64,000 nucleotides of DNA, taken from an uncultured Dorea sp. (GTDB lineage: Bacteria; Bacillota; Clostridia; Lachnospirales; Lachnospiraceae). Positions 50,083 to 58,580 of this stretch are shown here, one piece after another. A program made the position numbers and the translations under genes. The first letter of the stretch is position 1; each line of letters opens with the position of its first letter. Under the pieces are notes generated by a model. That model did no database searches and had not been told where the DNA came from. It was given only the letters and a program-made list of their open reading frames with translations. Location of the stretch: contig UQRE01000006.1 in assembly GCA_900543415.1 (NCBI GenBank), positions 11,400 to 75,399 on the forward strand, in the 5' to 3' direction.

Positions 50083-50568
50083 ATGGGAAAAAAAGAAGTA
50101 AAAACAAATGCCATGCGTATTCTGGAGCGTCAGAAAATTCCGTATACGTATGAAACGTACGAATGTGACGAATTTACGGATGGCATTGAAACAGCTGACA
50201 AACTCGGCTATGAACATCAATATGTATATAAAACACTGGTAACTACGGGAAAAAGCGGAGAACATTATGTCTTTGTCATTCCGATCGAAGAAGAAATTGA
50301 CTTCAAAAAAGCGGCAAAAGCTGTAGGCGAGAAATCTTTGGAGATGCTTCACCTGAAAGATCTTACAAAGGTTACCGGATATGTGAGAGGCGGCTGTACA
50401 GCTGTCGGCATGAAGAAACAATTTCCGACTGTTATACAGGAGGATGCCAAAGACCTTCCGCATATGCACGTAAGTGGAGGAAAATTAGGTATGCAGCTGA
50501 CACTGGCACCGCTTGATCTTGCAAAAGCGGCTAATGCAGAATTTGCGGATATCATTCACAGACCTTAG
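50083..50568 (+). CDS. ybaK: Cys-tRNA(Pro)/Cys-tRNA(Cys) deacylase YbaK
   Basis: 161 aa. The YbaK/ProX fold is shown by NAMRILERQKIPYTYETY, YVYKTLVTTGKSGEHYVFV, GYVRGGCTAVGMKKQFPTV and the closing SGGKLGMQLTLAPLDL. It removes cysteine misloaded on tRNA(Pro). It follows TIGR03936 by 25 bases, possibly in the same transcript, and is followed by a HAD gene. Confidence 0.93.
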   Translation: MGKKEVKTNAMRILERQKIPYTYETYECDEFTDGIETADKLGYEHQYVYKTLVTTGKSGEHYVFVIPIEEEIDFKKAAKAVGEKSLEMLHLKDLTKVTGYVRGGCTAVGMKKQFPTVIQEDAKDLPHMHVSGGKLGMQLTLAPLDLAKAANAEFADIIHRP

Positions 50569-50583
50569 GAGGATGAAAGGCAT

Positions 50584-51192
50584 ATGACGAAAGAAATGGA
50601 CACCGTTATTTTTGATATCGGTAATGTTCTGATTCATTTTGACTGGATGGGATACTTAAAATCTCTTGAGTTTGATGAGGAAACATATGAGTATGTGGCA
50701 AATGCGATGTTTCGAAATGAAGATTGGAATGCCGGGGATTCCGGGCTTGTGACTACAGAAGAGTGGCTCCGGCTTTTTATAGACAATGATCGAGCGTACG
50801 AAGCGCAGATTCGTAAGACATTTGATGGTTTTGGAGCGTCAATTGTTCCTTATGAATTTACCGAACCGTGGATTCAGTATTTCCGGGAAAGAGAAATGAA
50901 GATTTATTATCTTTCTAATTACTCTGAGGAAATGTATCGCCAGTCAAAGGAACGGCTTTCTTTTTTAAATCAGTTTGACGGCGGTGTATTCTCATGGAAA
51001 GAAAAATGTATGAAACCGGATAAAGACATTTATGAAATTCTTCTTTCCCGCTATGAGATCGATCCGAAGCACGCATTGTTCTTTGATGACCGGGAAGAAA
51101 ATGTAGAAGCGGCTGCAAAACTTGGCATCCGTGGCGTAGTATTTCGCCCGGAGATTGCAAGGCAGATGTTGGAAGACGCAGGCAGAGATTAA
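50584..51192 (+). CDS. HAD family phosphatase (YihX-like)
   Basis: 202 aa. HAD motif I is TVIFDIGNVLIHFDW, motif II YYLSNYS, motif III in CMKPDKDIYEILLSRYE and motif IV FFDDREENVEAAAKLG. The order and spacing fit the subclass IA phosphatases that include E. coli YihX (alpha-glucose-1-phosphatase) and epoxide-hydrolase N-domains. The substrate is not known. AGGAGGATGAAAGGC precedes the ATG. Confidence 0.9.
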   Translation: MTKEMDTVIFDIGNVLIHFDWMGYLKSLEFDEETYEYVANAMFRNEDWNAGDSGLVTTEEWLRLFIDNDRAYEAQIRKTFDGFGASIVPYEFTEPWIQYFREREMKIYYLSNYSEEMYRQSKERLSFLNQFDGGVFSWKEKCMKPDKDIYEILLSRYEIDPKHALFFDDREENVEAAAKLGIRGVVFRPEIARQMLEDAGRD

Positions 51193-51234
51193 GAAAATAA
51201 TGAAGATAGATACTAAAGGGGAGGACAGCAAAAG

Positions 51235-51648
51235 ATGAATATTTTATTTTTTCTGAAGCCTAAGAGTGAACTGGCTTACATCTATGATTATCATACACTT
51301 CGTCAGGCATTGGAAATTATGGAGCATCACAGATATTCCTGTGTGCCGATTCTTGATAAAGATGGAAAATATGTTGGTTCTATTACGGAAGGGGATCTTC
51401 TTTGGGGCGTTAAAAAAATGAACCTGATGAATATTAAGGAAGCTGAAAATATCAGCATTATGAAGATTGAAAGAAGACGGGCATATCAACCGGTATCAAT
51501 TGGCGCTAATATGGAAGATATTATCGGACGTGCGATGGAACAAAACTATGTTCCTGTTATAGATGATCAGGAGCATTTTATTGGAATTATTACAAGACGT
51601 GATATTATCGGATATTGCTATGACAAAACAAAGGAGTGTGCGAAATAG
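51235..51648 (+). CDS. CBS domain-containing protein
   Basis: 137 aa, essentially two CBS motifs: AYIYDYHTLRQALEIMEHHR with SCVPILDKDGKYVGSITEGD, and the second AYQPVSIGANMEDII with VPVIDDQEHFIGIITRRD. CBS pairs bind adenosine nucleotides and usually regulate a partner. No partner domain is fused. It ends directly at the amidohydrolase start. AGGGGAGGACAGC is the ribosome binding site. Confidence 0.92.
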   Translation: MNILFFLKPKSELAYIYDYHTLRQALEIMEHHRYSCVPILDKDGKYVGSITEGDLLWGVKKMNLMNIKEAENISIMKIERRRAYQPVSIGANMEDIIGRAMEQNYVPVIDDQEHFIGIITRRDIIGYCYDKTKECAK

Positions 51649-52437
51649 ATGATCATTGATTTTCATACGCATATGTTCCCGGACAGGATAGCAGAGAGCA
51701 CGATATGCTTTCTGGCCGATACATGTCAAACAAGCCCGCATACAAACGGAACTTATGAGGGACTGTCTGCTTCTACCCGGGAAGCAAAAATAGATTTAAG
51801 TGTTGCGCTTCCGGTTGTGACGAAGCCATCCCAGTTTCCTTCGATCAATGAGTTTGCATCTCATTACCGAGATGGGAATATTTTATCTTTTGGCGGTATT
51901 CATCCGGCGTGTGACGACTACCGAAGTGAACTTCACGAATTAAAAGAGATGGGATTTTTAGGGATTAAATTACATCCTGATTATCAAGATATGTATTTTA
52001 ACGATATCCGCTATAAAAGGATACTGGACTATGCTTCAGAGCTTGGGCTGATCGTTGTTGTACATGCCGGGAAAGATCCGAAATGCCCGGATTATGTTCA
52101 CTGTACTCCGGAAATGATTGAAGAAGTGCTAAATGAAGTGGCGCCGGAGAAGCTTGTGTTGGCTCATTTTGGCGGTAATGAAATGTGGGATGAAGTGGAA
52201 CAGCGTTTGATTGGAAAAAATGTATATCTTGATACAGCTGTAGTGCTTGATACAATGCCGGAAGAACAGTTTGTCCGCATGGTTCATGCTCACGGAGCAG
52301 ATAAAATATTATTTGCTACAGATTCTCCTTGGAGAGGACAAAAGGAATTCGTGACCAGAATGAACGAGATTGGGCTTACAGAAGAGGAGAGAGCACAGAT
52401 ATTCTCCGGAACAGCGCGTAGATTATTGCGAATTTAG
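51649..52437 (+). CDS. Amidohydrolase family protein
   Basis: 262 aa. A TIM-barrel amidohydrolase_2 pattern: metal site IIDFHTHMFPDRIAES (HxH), GIHPACDDY, GIKLHPDYQ, VVVHAGKDP, LAHFGGNEMWDE and the catalytic Asp of FATDSPWRGQ. Such enzymes hydrolyse or decarboxylate small aromatic or cyclic acids; the substrate is not known. The ATG is next to the stop of the CBS gene, with AAAGGAGTG as ribosome binding site. A bidirectional terminator follows. Confidence 0.9.
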   Translation: MIIDFHTHMFPDRIAESTICFLADTCQTSPHTNGTYEGLSASTREAKIDLSVALPVVTKPSQFPSINEFASHYRDGNILSFGGIHPACDDYRSELHELKEMGFLGIKLHPDYQDMYFNDIRYKRILDYASELGLIVVVHAGKDPKCPDYVHCTPEMIEEVLNEVAPEKLVLAHFGGNEMWDEVEQRLIGKNVYLDTAVVLDTMPEEQFVRMVHAHGADKILFATDSPWRGQKEFVTRMNEIGLTEEERAQIFSGTARRLLRI

Positions 52438-52454
52438 TAAGAAAAACAGACTAT

Positions 52455-52506
52455 AAACAGGCACTGCAAAACAGATGATTTTGAAATCTATGTGCAGTGC
52501 CTGTTT
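52455..52506. terminator. Bidirectional terminator between convergent genes
   Basis: AAACAGGCACTGCA (52455-52468) and TGCAGTGCCTGTTT (52493-52506) are perfect 14-base arms with a 24-base loop and T-rich flanks on both strands. Confidence 0.85.
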
Positions 52507-52515
52507 AATTTTATT

Positions 52516-53901
52516 CTACTTAATTAAATTATAAATTGCTTGAGCATAAATTTTAGCAATCTTACGTAGATCATCTAAAGAAATATATTCATTTGATTGG
52601 TGCGCCAGTTCTTTTTGACCGGGAAATACAGGTCCGAAAGATACCGTGTTTTTTACATATCGACAATAAGTACCGCCACCAATAGAGATGCAGTTTGCGG
52701 GTTCACCGGTACTTTCTTCATATGCTTTTTGTAATTCTTTGATGAACGGACGATCCTTTTCTACATAAAGAGGAGGTTTGTGCTGGATCAGTTTATAGTT
52801 GGCAAAACACTCTGTTGCTAAAAGTTCCAGTTTTTTCAAGAGTTCTTCTCCGTCATGTGTTACCGGATAGCGGATATCAAATTTACAGAAATGATTTTCT
52901 TTGTCAATTTTTAAAATTGCGGTATTTAATGTGAGTTCTCCGGATACCTCATCTGTACAGAAAAGTCCAGCGGATAATCCGTTTGTTTCAACTTTTAAAA
53001 CATCTGCTAGAGCATGGATAGATTTCTTAAGCGCACTACTTGGTTCTGGATACAGATTTTTTAATAATAGAAAAAGATTCTGAATTGCGTTAATACCACC
53101 TTCTGGATAAGAGGCGTGGGATGCTGCACCAAACACTTCAATATTAATGTCATCCCCATCTTTCTGCGTGGAAATTCTGGCTTTCAGAGTTAAATCATTA
53201 GCACAGGAAATTACTTGTTCTTCTGTAATTCCATGCAATCTTGCAAAAGCATAGTCAGGAACTACATTAAGTCTTGTTCCGGCATCAACTGCAAGAATAT
53301 CAGAATCTGCCGGCGGAAGATTGTACTGAAAACGAATGGTTCCTTTTTCGGCATGAATAATTGGAAATTCTGCATCCGGTGAGAACCCACATGCCGGAGT
53401 TTCATCTCTATCTAAATAATAATATATTCCGCGTGCTAATGTTTCTTCGTCTGTACCAAGAAGTAAGCGGGCGCGCTTTGTAAATGGGAGGTTACATTCT
53501 TTGATTGCCTTCATCGCATAAAGACAGGCGATAGCCGGACCTTTATCATCTACCGAACCTCTTCCGTGTAATTTGCCATCGATAATCTGAGCAGAATATG
53601 GCGGAACTACCCAATCTCCGACAGCAGGTACAACATCTACATGTGCCAAAATCGCAACTAAATCGCCGGCATCACCAAGTTGGGCATAACCGGCATAACC
53701 ATCTAAATTCTTAGTAGAAAAACCCATAAAATCTGCTTTTTCAAGAATATATTCCAAAGCCTTTTGAATTCCTTTTCCGAAAGGTGCCATAATTTCAGCG
53801 GTTTCTTCGTCTAATGTACTTTCGATAGCGATGAACTCCTGCGTGTCTGCAACTAATTGATCAAAAACTTTGTCTATATATTCATTCAATACATTTTTCA
53901 T
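52516..53901 (-). CDS. pepV: Sapep/PepV-type M20 dipeptidase
   Basis: 461 aa. VAILAHVDVVPAVGDW, GRGSVDDKGPAIACLYAM, LLLGTDEETLARGIYYYLDRDE and PDAEFPIIHAEKG supply the two-metal site of M20 peptidases; ISIGGGTYCRYVKNTVSFGPVFPGQ is the typical late segment. Sapep/PepV enzymes are manganese- or zinc-dependent cytoplasmic dipeptidases, also active on beta-alanyl dipeptides. AGGAGGTTTC precedes the ATG. It diverges from the aminopeptidase-OPT transporter unit, which suggests a common role in peptide use. Confidence 0.93.
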   Translation of the reverse strand: MKNVLNEYIDKVFDQLVADTQEFIAIESTLDEETAEIMAPFGKGIQKALEYILEKADFMGFSTKNLDGYAGYAQLGDAGDLVAILAHVDVVPAVGDWVVPPYSAQIIDGKLHGRGSVDDKGPAIACLYAMKAIKECNLPFTKRARLLLGTDEETLARGIYYYLDRDETPACGFSPDAEFPIIHAEKGTIRFQYNLPPADSDILAVDAGTRLNVVPDYAFARLHGITEEQVISCANDLTLKARISTQKDGDDINIEVFGAASHASYPEGGINAIQNLFLLLKNLYPEPSSALKKSIHALADVLKVETNGLSAGLFCTDEVSGELTLNTAILKIDKENHFCKFDIRYPVTHDGEELLKKLELLATECFANYKLIQHKPPLYVEKDRPFIKELQKAYEESTGEPANCISIGGGTYCRYVKNTVSFGPVFPGQKELAHQSNEYISLDDLRKIAKIYAQAIYNLIK

Positions 53902-53940
53902 AATTATGAAACCTCCTGTTTTTTTCTTAGTATTGGAAAT

Positions 53941-53969
53941 ATCATATATCTTTTGAAATGGAAATTCAA
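53941..53969 (-). promoter_or_regulatory. Promoter of the pepV-type gene
   Basis: Read on the reverse strand: TTGAAT (53969-53964), 17 bases, TATGAT (53946-53941). It lies about 40 bases before the pepV start. Confidence 0.6.
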
Positions 53970-54075
53970 TCTACAAAATAGACAATTAGTATAATCATTA
54001 TTTGTGTAGAATTAATAGTTAAATATTAAAACACAGAAAATACGGAAAAAAATTTATAATTATCAGAAGTTTATA

Positions 54076-54104
54076 TTGACACAAAAATTTAAGTATATTA
54101 AAAT
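54076..54104 (+). promoter_or_regulatory. Promoter of the aminopeptidase-transporter unit
   Basis: TTGACA (54076-54081), 17 bases, TAAAAT (54099-54104). The remainder of the 243-base divergent region (53902-54144) is very A/T-rich, with no clear long palindrome. Confidence 0.75.
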
Positions 54105-54144
54105 TATATAAACAAATTAGAAGTGGGGAAGAGGAGGAAACCAT

Positions 54145-55209
54145 ATGGATTTAGCAATTGGAATTGAAACAAGAGATGAGTATTTAGACTTAGAAGTAGC
54201 AAAAGGCGCTATGACTATGGTACGTGATGTGCTATTAGTAAAACCTGGGGAGACCGTGCTCATTACCGCGGATACATCTTCGGATAAACGTGTTGCAGAT
54301 GCGTTTGCAAAAGCTGCATATGCGATTGATGCTATGCCGGTAATCATTAACTATCCGACAGCGCCATGCGCAGTAATGGATCCACCGGCACCGATAGCTG
54401 GTGCTGTAGAAAGAGCGGATGTATGGATTGAGTTATCATTATCTTATATTATGCACACAAAAGCGTTCCAGAACGCTATTGCAGCAGGAGTACGATACAT
54501 CTGTCTGACAGGTATGGATGTGGAAATGCTTGTAAATACAGTAACAAAAGTAAATTACGATTTGATGATTGAACTTGGCGAACATTTCAAAGAAATTTTA
54601 GGAAAAGCAAATAAGATTGAAGTTAAGAGCAAAAACGGAACAGATTTGATTGCATATCATCAGGGAAGAAAGATTCGTCATTCTGGACAGAGAGCCACGC
54701 AGAAAGGGTATCCGATTATGTTGGGTGGACAGACAAGTTGGTGTCCAGTCGAGGAGACAATTAATGGTACACTTGTATTTGACGGTGCATTGTGGCCGCC
54801 GGCAGAAATCGGAAAACTTCACGAGCCTGTAAAACTCACACTGGAAAATGGTGTAGTTACAAAAATTGAGGGTGGCGCGCAGGCAGAGACATTTAAAGCA
54901 TGGCTTGAATCTTATAACGATGAAAATAGTTACAGATTAGCACACTATTCTCAGGGATTCAATCCTGGAGTTACAAAACCAACTGGAAGAATTGTAGAAG
55001 ACGAAAGAGTATTTGGATGTATGGAATTTGGTATTGGAAGTCAGGGTAAAGCAATTATGGGAGCTTGCTGGGATGCGCCAAGTCATACAGATGGTATTTT
55101 ATTGAAACCAACCATTATTCTGGATGATGTGGTAATTGAAGAAGATGGAGTGTATAAAGATCCTGTGGCAGTGGAAATCTGCAAGAAGATGGGAATTGCC
55201 GGATATTAA
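54145..55209 (+). CDS. M29-like leucyl aminopeptidase (aminopeptidase T/NicX-like)
   Basis: 354 aa. Features: VKPGETVLITADTSSDKRV, a mid-protein NGTDLIAYHQGRKIRHSG, GGQTSWCPVEETINGTLVFDG, and LAHYSQGFNPG followed by EFGIGSQGKAIMGACWDAPSH with the late histidine pair region GILLKPTI. This matches the large group named leucyl aminopeptidase or 2,5-dihydroxypyridine dioxygenase-like, metal-dependent enzymes whose true substrate is often not known. Its neighbours (dipeptidase, OPT transporter) favour peptide hydrolysis. GAGGAGGAAACC is the ribosome binding site. Confidence 0.8.
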   Translation: MDLAIGIETRDEYLDLEVAKGAMTMVRDVLLVKPGETVLITADTSSDKRVADAFAKAAYAIDAMPVIINYPTAPCAVMDPPAPIAGAVERADVWIELSLSYIMHTKAFQNAIAAGVRYICLTGMDVEMLVNTVTKVNYDLMIELGEHFKEILGKANKIEVKSKNGTDLIAYHQGRKIRHSGQRATQKGYPIMLGGQTSWCPVEETINGTLVFDGALWPPAEIGKLHEPVKLTLENGVVTKIEGGAQAETFKAWLESYNDENSYRLAHYSQGFNPGVTKPTGRIVEDERVFGCMEFGIGSQGKAIMGACWDAPSHTDGILLKPTIILDDVVIEEDGVYKDPVAVEICKKMGIAGY

Positions 55210-55242
55210 TACTAATAAGAAAAACGGGAAGGAGAGATGTGT

Positions 55243-56829
55243 ATGACTGAACATCGTAATAATTCAACTCAGAAACAGCGGATCAGCTCTTTTGAACCGG
55301 GAACCATGTTTTTGGGAACAATTCTTGCTGTGCTTTCTGCGATTGTATGTATGCAGATACTCGGTAAAGTAGGTGTTTCTGCAAACACCTCGATTTTAGG
55401 TGCTATTTTTGCAATGTTGGTGTCCAGAATTCCGACAAAGGCAATGCGGAATTTTAAGAATCTGGAACGTCAAAATTACATACAGACTATTTCTTCGGGA
55501 GCTGGATTTGCTGCGTCTAACTGTGGGCTTACAGCGATTGCTATTGTGTTCGTTATGGGCGAAACGAAAACCATTTTACCAATGGCATTGGGATGTCTTT
55601 TTGGAACAGCCGTATCAATCTTCGTGGTCGGAAAGCTGTATGATTCCAGTATTTTTCCGGCAGAAGAAGCTTGGGCTCCTGGTATCGCAACAGCTGAAGT
55701 TTTGGAAGCGGGAGATGAAGGTGGATCGAAAGCTAAACGAATCGTACAGGGAATTGTTGCCGGAGCGGTGGGCACACATTTTGGTATTCCTGTGGCAGCA
55801 ATTGGTATTACATTTATCACCAGTATTGTATCAATGGTCGCTCTTGGAATCGGTCTTGTGATTCGAGGATACAGTGAACAACTTACAGGATTTGCTATTG
55901 GAGAAACCTATATCCCTCAAGGATTTATGATTGGAGCAGGAGCGATTGCTTTAATACAATCTATTTTAAGTATTATAAAAGGTTCTAAGAAGAATCACGA
56001 AAATACCGTGAAACAAAAAAATATTACCGTTACTGATGAGCAAGCGAAAAAGACCATTTTTATGTCTTTTGGTATACATGTGATCGGTGCTATTTTCATC
56101 GGTGTATTGACTGGTGTTCTTATGGACATGTCTTTGATTATGATGATTCTTTGGGTATTTTGGACTGCATTTGCATCTGTAGCAAGCATGATGCTTGTAG
56201 GCATGGCAGCTATGTATTCCGGTTGGTTCCCGGCATTTGCCATTACCACTATCTTCCTTACGATAGGAATGCTTATGGGCTTTCCTCCACTTGCAGTAGC
56301 CGTTTTGACAGGATATATCAGTTCCGTAGGTCCGTGTTTTGCAGATATGGGATACGATTTGAAAACTGGTTGGATAATTCGCGGAAGAGGTGAAGATGCT
56401 GATTATGAAGTGTATGGAAGAAAACAGCAGGTAAATATTGAGATTTATGGAGCAGTTATTGGAATTATTATCGTTATGATTTTTGCAAACATGACATTGA
56501 ATCAGGGATTGATTCCGGCAAGTTCCACTACATTTGCTGCAACTTGTCAAGCAGTTGCAAATCCAGAGATGGTAAAATCATTATTATTATGGGCAATTCC
56601 AGGAGCAATTGTGCAATTTGTAGGTGGAAAGCATATGTTCGGTGTTTTATTCGCAACAGGCCTTGTAATTAATAGTCCTATTTATGGAATCGGTGTTCTG
56701 GTAACAGTCGCAATCCGGTTGATATTCCGTAAAAAAGGTGATGATTTCATGAATTGCCGAGATGCAGGCTTGATTGCAGGAGATGGTCTATATGGATTTT
56801 TCTCAAGTTTATTAAAAATGTTTTCTTAA
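55243..56829 (+). CDS. OPT family oligopeptide transporter-like protein
   Basis: 528 aa with about 13 hydrophobic helices. The N-terminal region has FEPGTMFLGTILAVLSAIVC and a central ISSGAGFAASNCGLTAIAI; the later SSVGPCFADMGYDLKTGWIIRG is typical of the OPT superfamily, which moves small peptides or metal chelates by ion symport. The ATG at 55243 is spaced 8 bases from AAGGAG; the ATG at 55237 is too close. It forms one unit with the aminopeptidase gene (33 bases apart) and ends at the terminator at 56861. Confidence 0.85.
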   Translation: MTEHRNNSTQKQRISSFEPGTMFLGTILAVLSAIVCMQILGKVGVSANTSILGAIFAMLVSRIPTKAMRNFKNLERQNYIQTISSGAGFAASNCGLTAIAIVFVMGETKTILPMALGCLFGTAVSIFVVGKLYDSSIFPAEEAWAPGIATAEVLEAGDEGGSKAKRIVQGIVAGAVGTHFGIPVAAIGITFITSIVSMVALGIGLVIRGYSEQLTGFAIGETYIPQGFMIGAGAIALIQSILSIIKGSKKNHENTVKQKNITVTDEQAKKTIFMSFGIHVIGAIFIGVLTGVLMDMSLIMMILWVFWTAFASVASMMLVGMAAMYSGWFPAFAITTIFLTIGMLMGFPPLAVAVLTGYISSVGPCFADMGYDLKTGWIIRGRGEDADYEVYGRKQQVNIEIYGAVIGIIIVMIFANMTLNQGLIPASSTTFAATCQAVANPEMVKSLLLWAIPGAIVQFVGGKHMFGVLFATGLVINSPIYGIGVLVTVAIRLIFRKKGDDFMNCRDAGLIAGDGLYGFFSSLLKMFS

Positions 56830-56860
56830 ACAATGTATAAAATTCGGAAATAATCTCTTA

Positions 56861-56901
56861 AAAAAGGGCTTCGAATCTTGCGATTCGGACGCCCTTTCTT
56901 T
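56861..56901 (+). terminator. Rho-independent terminator after the OPT transporter
   Basis: AAAGGGC (56863-56869) with GCCCTTT (56891-56897) and an inner CGAATC/GATTCG stem, then TCTTT. The 3' half is shared with the promoter at 56878-56906. Confidence 0.82.
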
Positions 56902-56906
56902 ATAAT
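56878..56906 (+). promoter_or_regulatory. Promoter of the first XRE-cupin gene, overlapping the terminator
   Basis: TTGCGA (56878-56883), 17 bases, TATAAT (56901-56906). The -35 and spacer are part of the terminator stem, so the end of one transcript and start of the next are in the same 40 bases. Confidence 0.65.
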
Positions 56907-56947
56907 GAAATAGTAAGGTTGGAAAATCGGGGATGAGGATTAGTAAA

Positions 56948-57505
56948 ATGAATTTTAATCAAGAATTAGGATTGAAAATTAAGAAATTAAGATTAAATGA
57001 AAAGCTGACATTAGTGGAATGTAGTGAACTCGCAGGACTTTCAGTTGGGTTTTTGTCTCAGATAGAAAATGGAAAGACGTCCATATCTATTGATAATCTT
57101 CAGATAATTGCAAAATGCTTGGATGTAGAACTGAATTATTTCTTTGTGCAAGACGAGGAAAAGCAAAATGTAATGATCACAAGGAAATGGAGCCAAAATT
57201 CTTCAAAAAAATCTGATAAAATTGCAAGTACATTGTTGAGTGATTTTGAGAATGATAAAAGTATCATTTCCTCCCTTTTGACCTTTGCACCAGGAACGAA
57301 AGCGGACAGGTGTGAAGAAACTCATGATGGCGATGTGTTTTTTTATGTGATAGAGGGTATTTTAATGCTTCAAACGGAAAATGGAGTAGCGCATCTCTAT
57401 CCTGGGGATTCCGCCCATTTTAATGCGAAAAGAGGCTTTAGTTATTGGAATGAGTCGCCTTTTATAACTCGTACTTTTTTTGCAAAAAAACGGAGTGAAA
57501 TATAA
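56948..57505 (+). CDS. XRE-family regulator with C-terminal cupin domain (first copy)
   Basis: 185 aa. Residues about 5-60 are a helix-turn-helix (LGLKIKKLRLNEKLTLVECS, then AGLSVGFLSQIENGKTSIS). Residues about 105-180 are a cupin barrel with ETHDGDVFFYVIEGIL and LYPGDSAHFNAKRG. Such regulators often sense a small molecule in the cupin and control adjacent transport or catabolic genes; PuuR- and SutR-like proteins are examples. The ATG at 56948 follows GGGGATGAGG. It lies directly behind the OPT-aminopeptidase genes and before a paralogue. Confidence 0.88.
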   Translation: MNFNQELGLKIKKLRLNEKLTLVECSELAGLSVGFLSQIENGKTSISIDNLQIIAKCLDVELNYFFVQDEEKQNVMITRKWSQNSSKKSDKIASTLLSDFENDKSIISSLLTFAPGTKADRCEETHDGDVFFYVIEGILMLQTENGVAHLYPGDSAHFNAKRGFSYWNESPFITRTFFAKKRSEI

Positions 57506-57532
57506 GGGATTTGACGAAAGAGAGGAGCAACT

Positions 57533-58096
57533 ATGAATATAGGAATTGGTGAAAAAGTAAAAGAACTTCGTCAAGATAAAGGGATTTCTCTAAATGAAGT
57601 AAGTAATCTAACAGAACTTTCTGCTACATATCTTTCAAAATTTGAAAGAGGTTTAGTTCCTATTAATGTAGATAATCTTCAGAAAGTATGTGAAGCTCTT
57701 GGTGTGACGATTCAGTACTTTATTGGTACACCTAAGAGTTCCGGTGCTGAAGTTATACGAAGTTATGAACGACAGGTGGATCTGAAAGGTGATAGTTATA
57801 TCCACTATAATCTCAGTAATATTGAAGACTGTGGTGACTTCCTTCCGAGATATGTGGATTTACTTCCGCGTTCAGACTGTGGCAGAAATATACAGTCCTC
57901 CCCTCATGAAGGGGAGGAACTGGTATATGTATTACAAGGAACAATGGAATTATGGGTAGCAGGAATCAAATATGTGTTAACAGAAGGAGATTCTGCACAC
58001 TACTTATCTACCGTTCCACATAAGTGGGTAAATACTACTAATCAGGTAGTGCATCTATTAACCATAAATGACACAAATTTTTATTTGCAAGCTTAA
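57533..58096 (+). CDS. XRE-family regulator with C-terminal cupin domain (second copy)
   Basis: 187 aa. HTH region IGEKVKELRQDKGISLNEVS, then LTELSATYLSKFERGLVPIN, and a cupin (about residues 105-185) with SSPHEGEELVYVLQGTMELW and LTEGDSAHYLSTVPHKWVN. The cupin His and Glu (HEGEE and late HKW) could bind a metal; the first copy has HDGDVFF instead, so ligands may differ. Starts 27 bases after the first copy with GAGAGGAGC, so both are in one unit. Divergence between the copies suggests separate roles. Confidence 0.88.
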   Translation: MNIGIGEKVKELRQDKGISLNEVSNLTELSATYLSKFERGLVPINVDNLQKVCEALGVTIQYFIGTPKSSGAEVIRSYERQVDLKGDSYIHYNLSNIEDCGDFLPRYVDLLPRSDCGRNIQSSPHEGEELVYVLQGTMELWVAGIKYVLTEGDSAHYLSTVPHKWVNTTNQVVHLLTINDTNFYLQA

Positions 58097-58135
58097 AATA
58101 TTTTACAAGTTTCTGAGAATTATTTTAAAAAGCGC

Positions 58136-58164
58136 TTGTATTTTTAATGCCTTCATGCTATTAT
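58136..58164 (+). promoter_or_regulatory. Sigma-A promoter of the L21 operon
   Basis: TTGTAT (58136-58141), 17 bases, TATTAT (58159-58164). The transcript would begin near 58171, at the start of the L21 leader. Confidence 0.75.
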
Positions 58165-58170
58165 ATATGA

Positions 58171-58254
58171 GTATGCCGCACAATGAGGTTAAAGTTCTGC
58201 CCATTTTGAGGTCAGACACCGTAATTGGCGAGTAATGATAATAGGAGGTGCCAT
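58171..58254 (+). ncRNA. L21 leader (ribosomal protein L21 autoregulatory leader)
   Basis: The segment GTATGCCGCACAATGAGGTT, then CCCATTTTGAGGTCAGACAC and TAATTGGCGAGTAATGA, followed by the ribosome binding site AGGAGGTG, is the conserved form of the Firmicutes L21 leader RNA. L21 is thought to bind it and limit its own synthesis. Recognised by sequence pattern. Confidence 0.85.
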
Positions 58255-58563
58255 ATGTACGCAATTATAGCAACAGGTGGTAAACAGTACAAAGTAGCCG
58301 AAGGCGATATCATTAAAGTAGAAAAGCTTGGTGTAGAAGCTGGCGAGACTTTTACATTTGACCAGGTGCTTGCAGTAAGTGACAACGGATTAAAGATTGG
58401 TAATCCAACAGTTGAAGGTGCAACAGTTGAAGCTTCTGTAGTTGAGAACGGTAAAGCTAAGAAAGTTATCGTTTACAAGTACAAAAGAAAAACTGGATAC
58501 CATAAGAAAAATGGTCACAGACAGCAGTACACAGCAGTTAAGATTGAAAAAATCAACGCTTAA
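58255..58563 (+). CDS. rplU: 50S ribosomal protein L21
   Basis: 102 aa, normal length. YAIIATGGKQYKVAEGDIIK at the start and KVIVYKYKRKTGYHKKNGHR near the end are diagnostic. It binds 23S rRNA beside L20. The ATG at 58255 after AGGAGGTGCCAT is correct; an upstream in-frame ATG at 58225 lies in the leader RNA. Confidence 0.98.
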   Translation: MYAIIATGGKQYKVAEGDIIKVEKLGVEAGETFTFDQVLAVSDNGLKIGNPTVEGATVEASVVENGKAKKVIVYKYKRKTGYHKKNGHRQQYTAVKIEKINA

Positions 58564-58580
58564 TTAATTGGAGAATATCC

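Noticed and set aside
55966..56550. Reverse-strand open frame of about 194 codons inside the OPT transporter gene
   Set aside because: It is an antisense shadow; the translation is low-complexity and dominated by His, Ser, Cys and Asn without a known motif, and the transporter frame is clearly coding.
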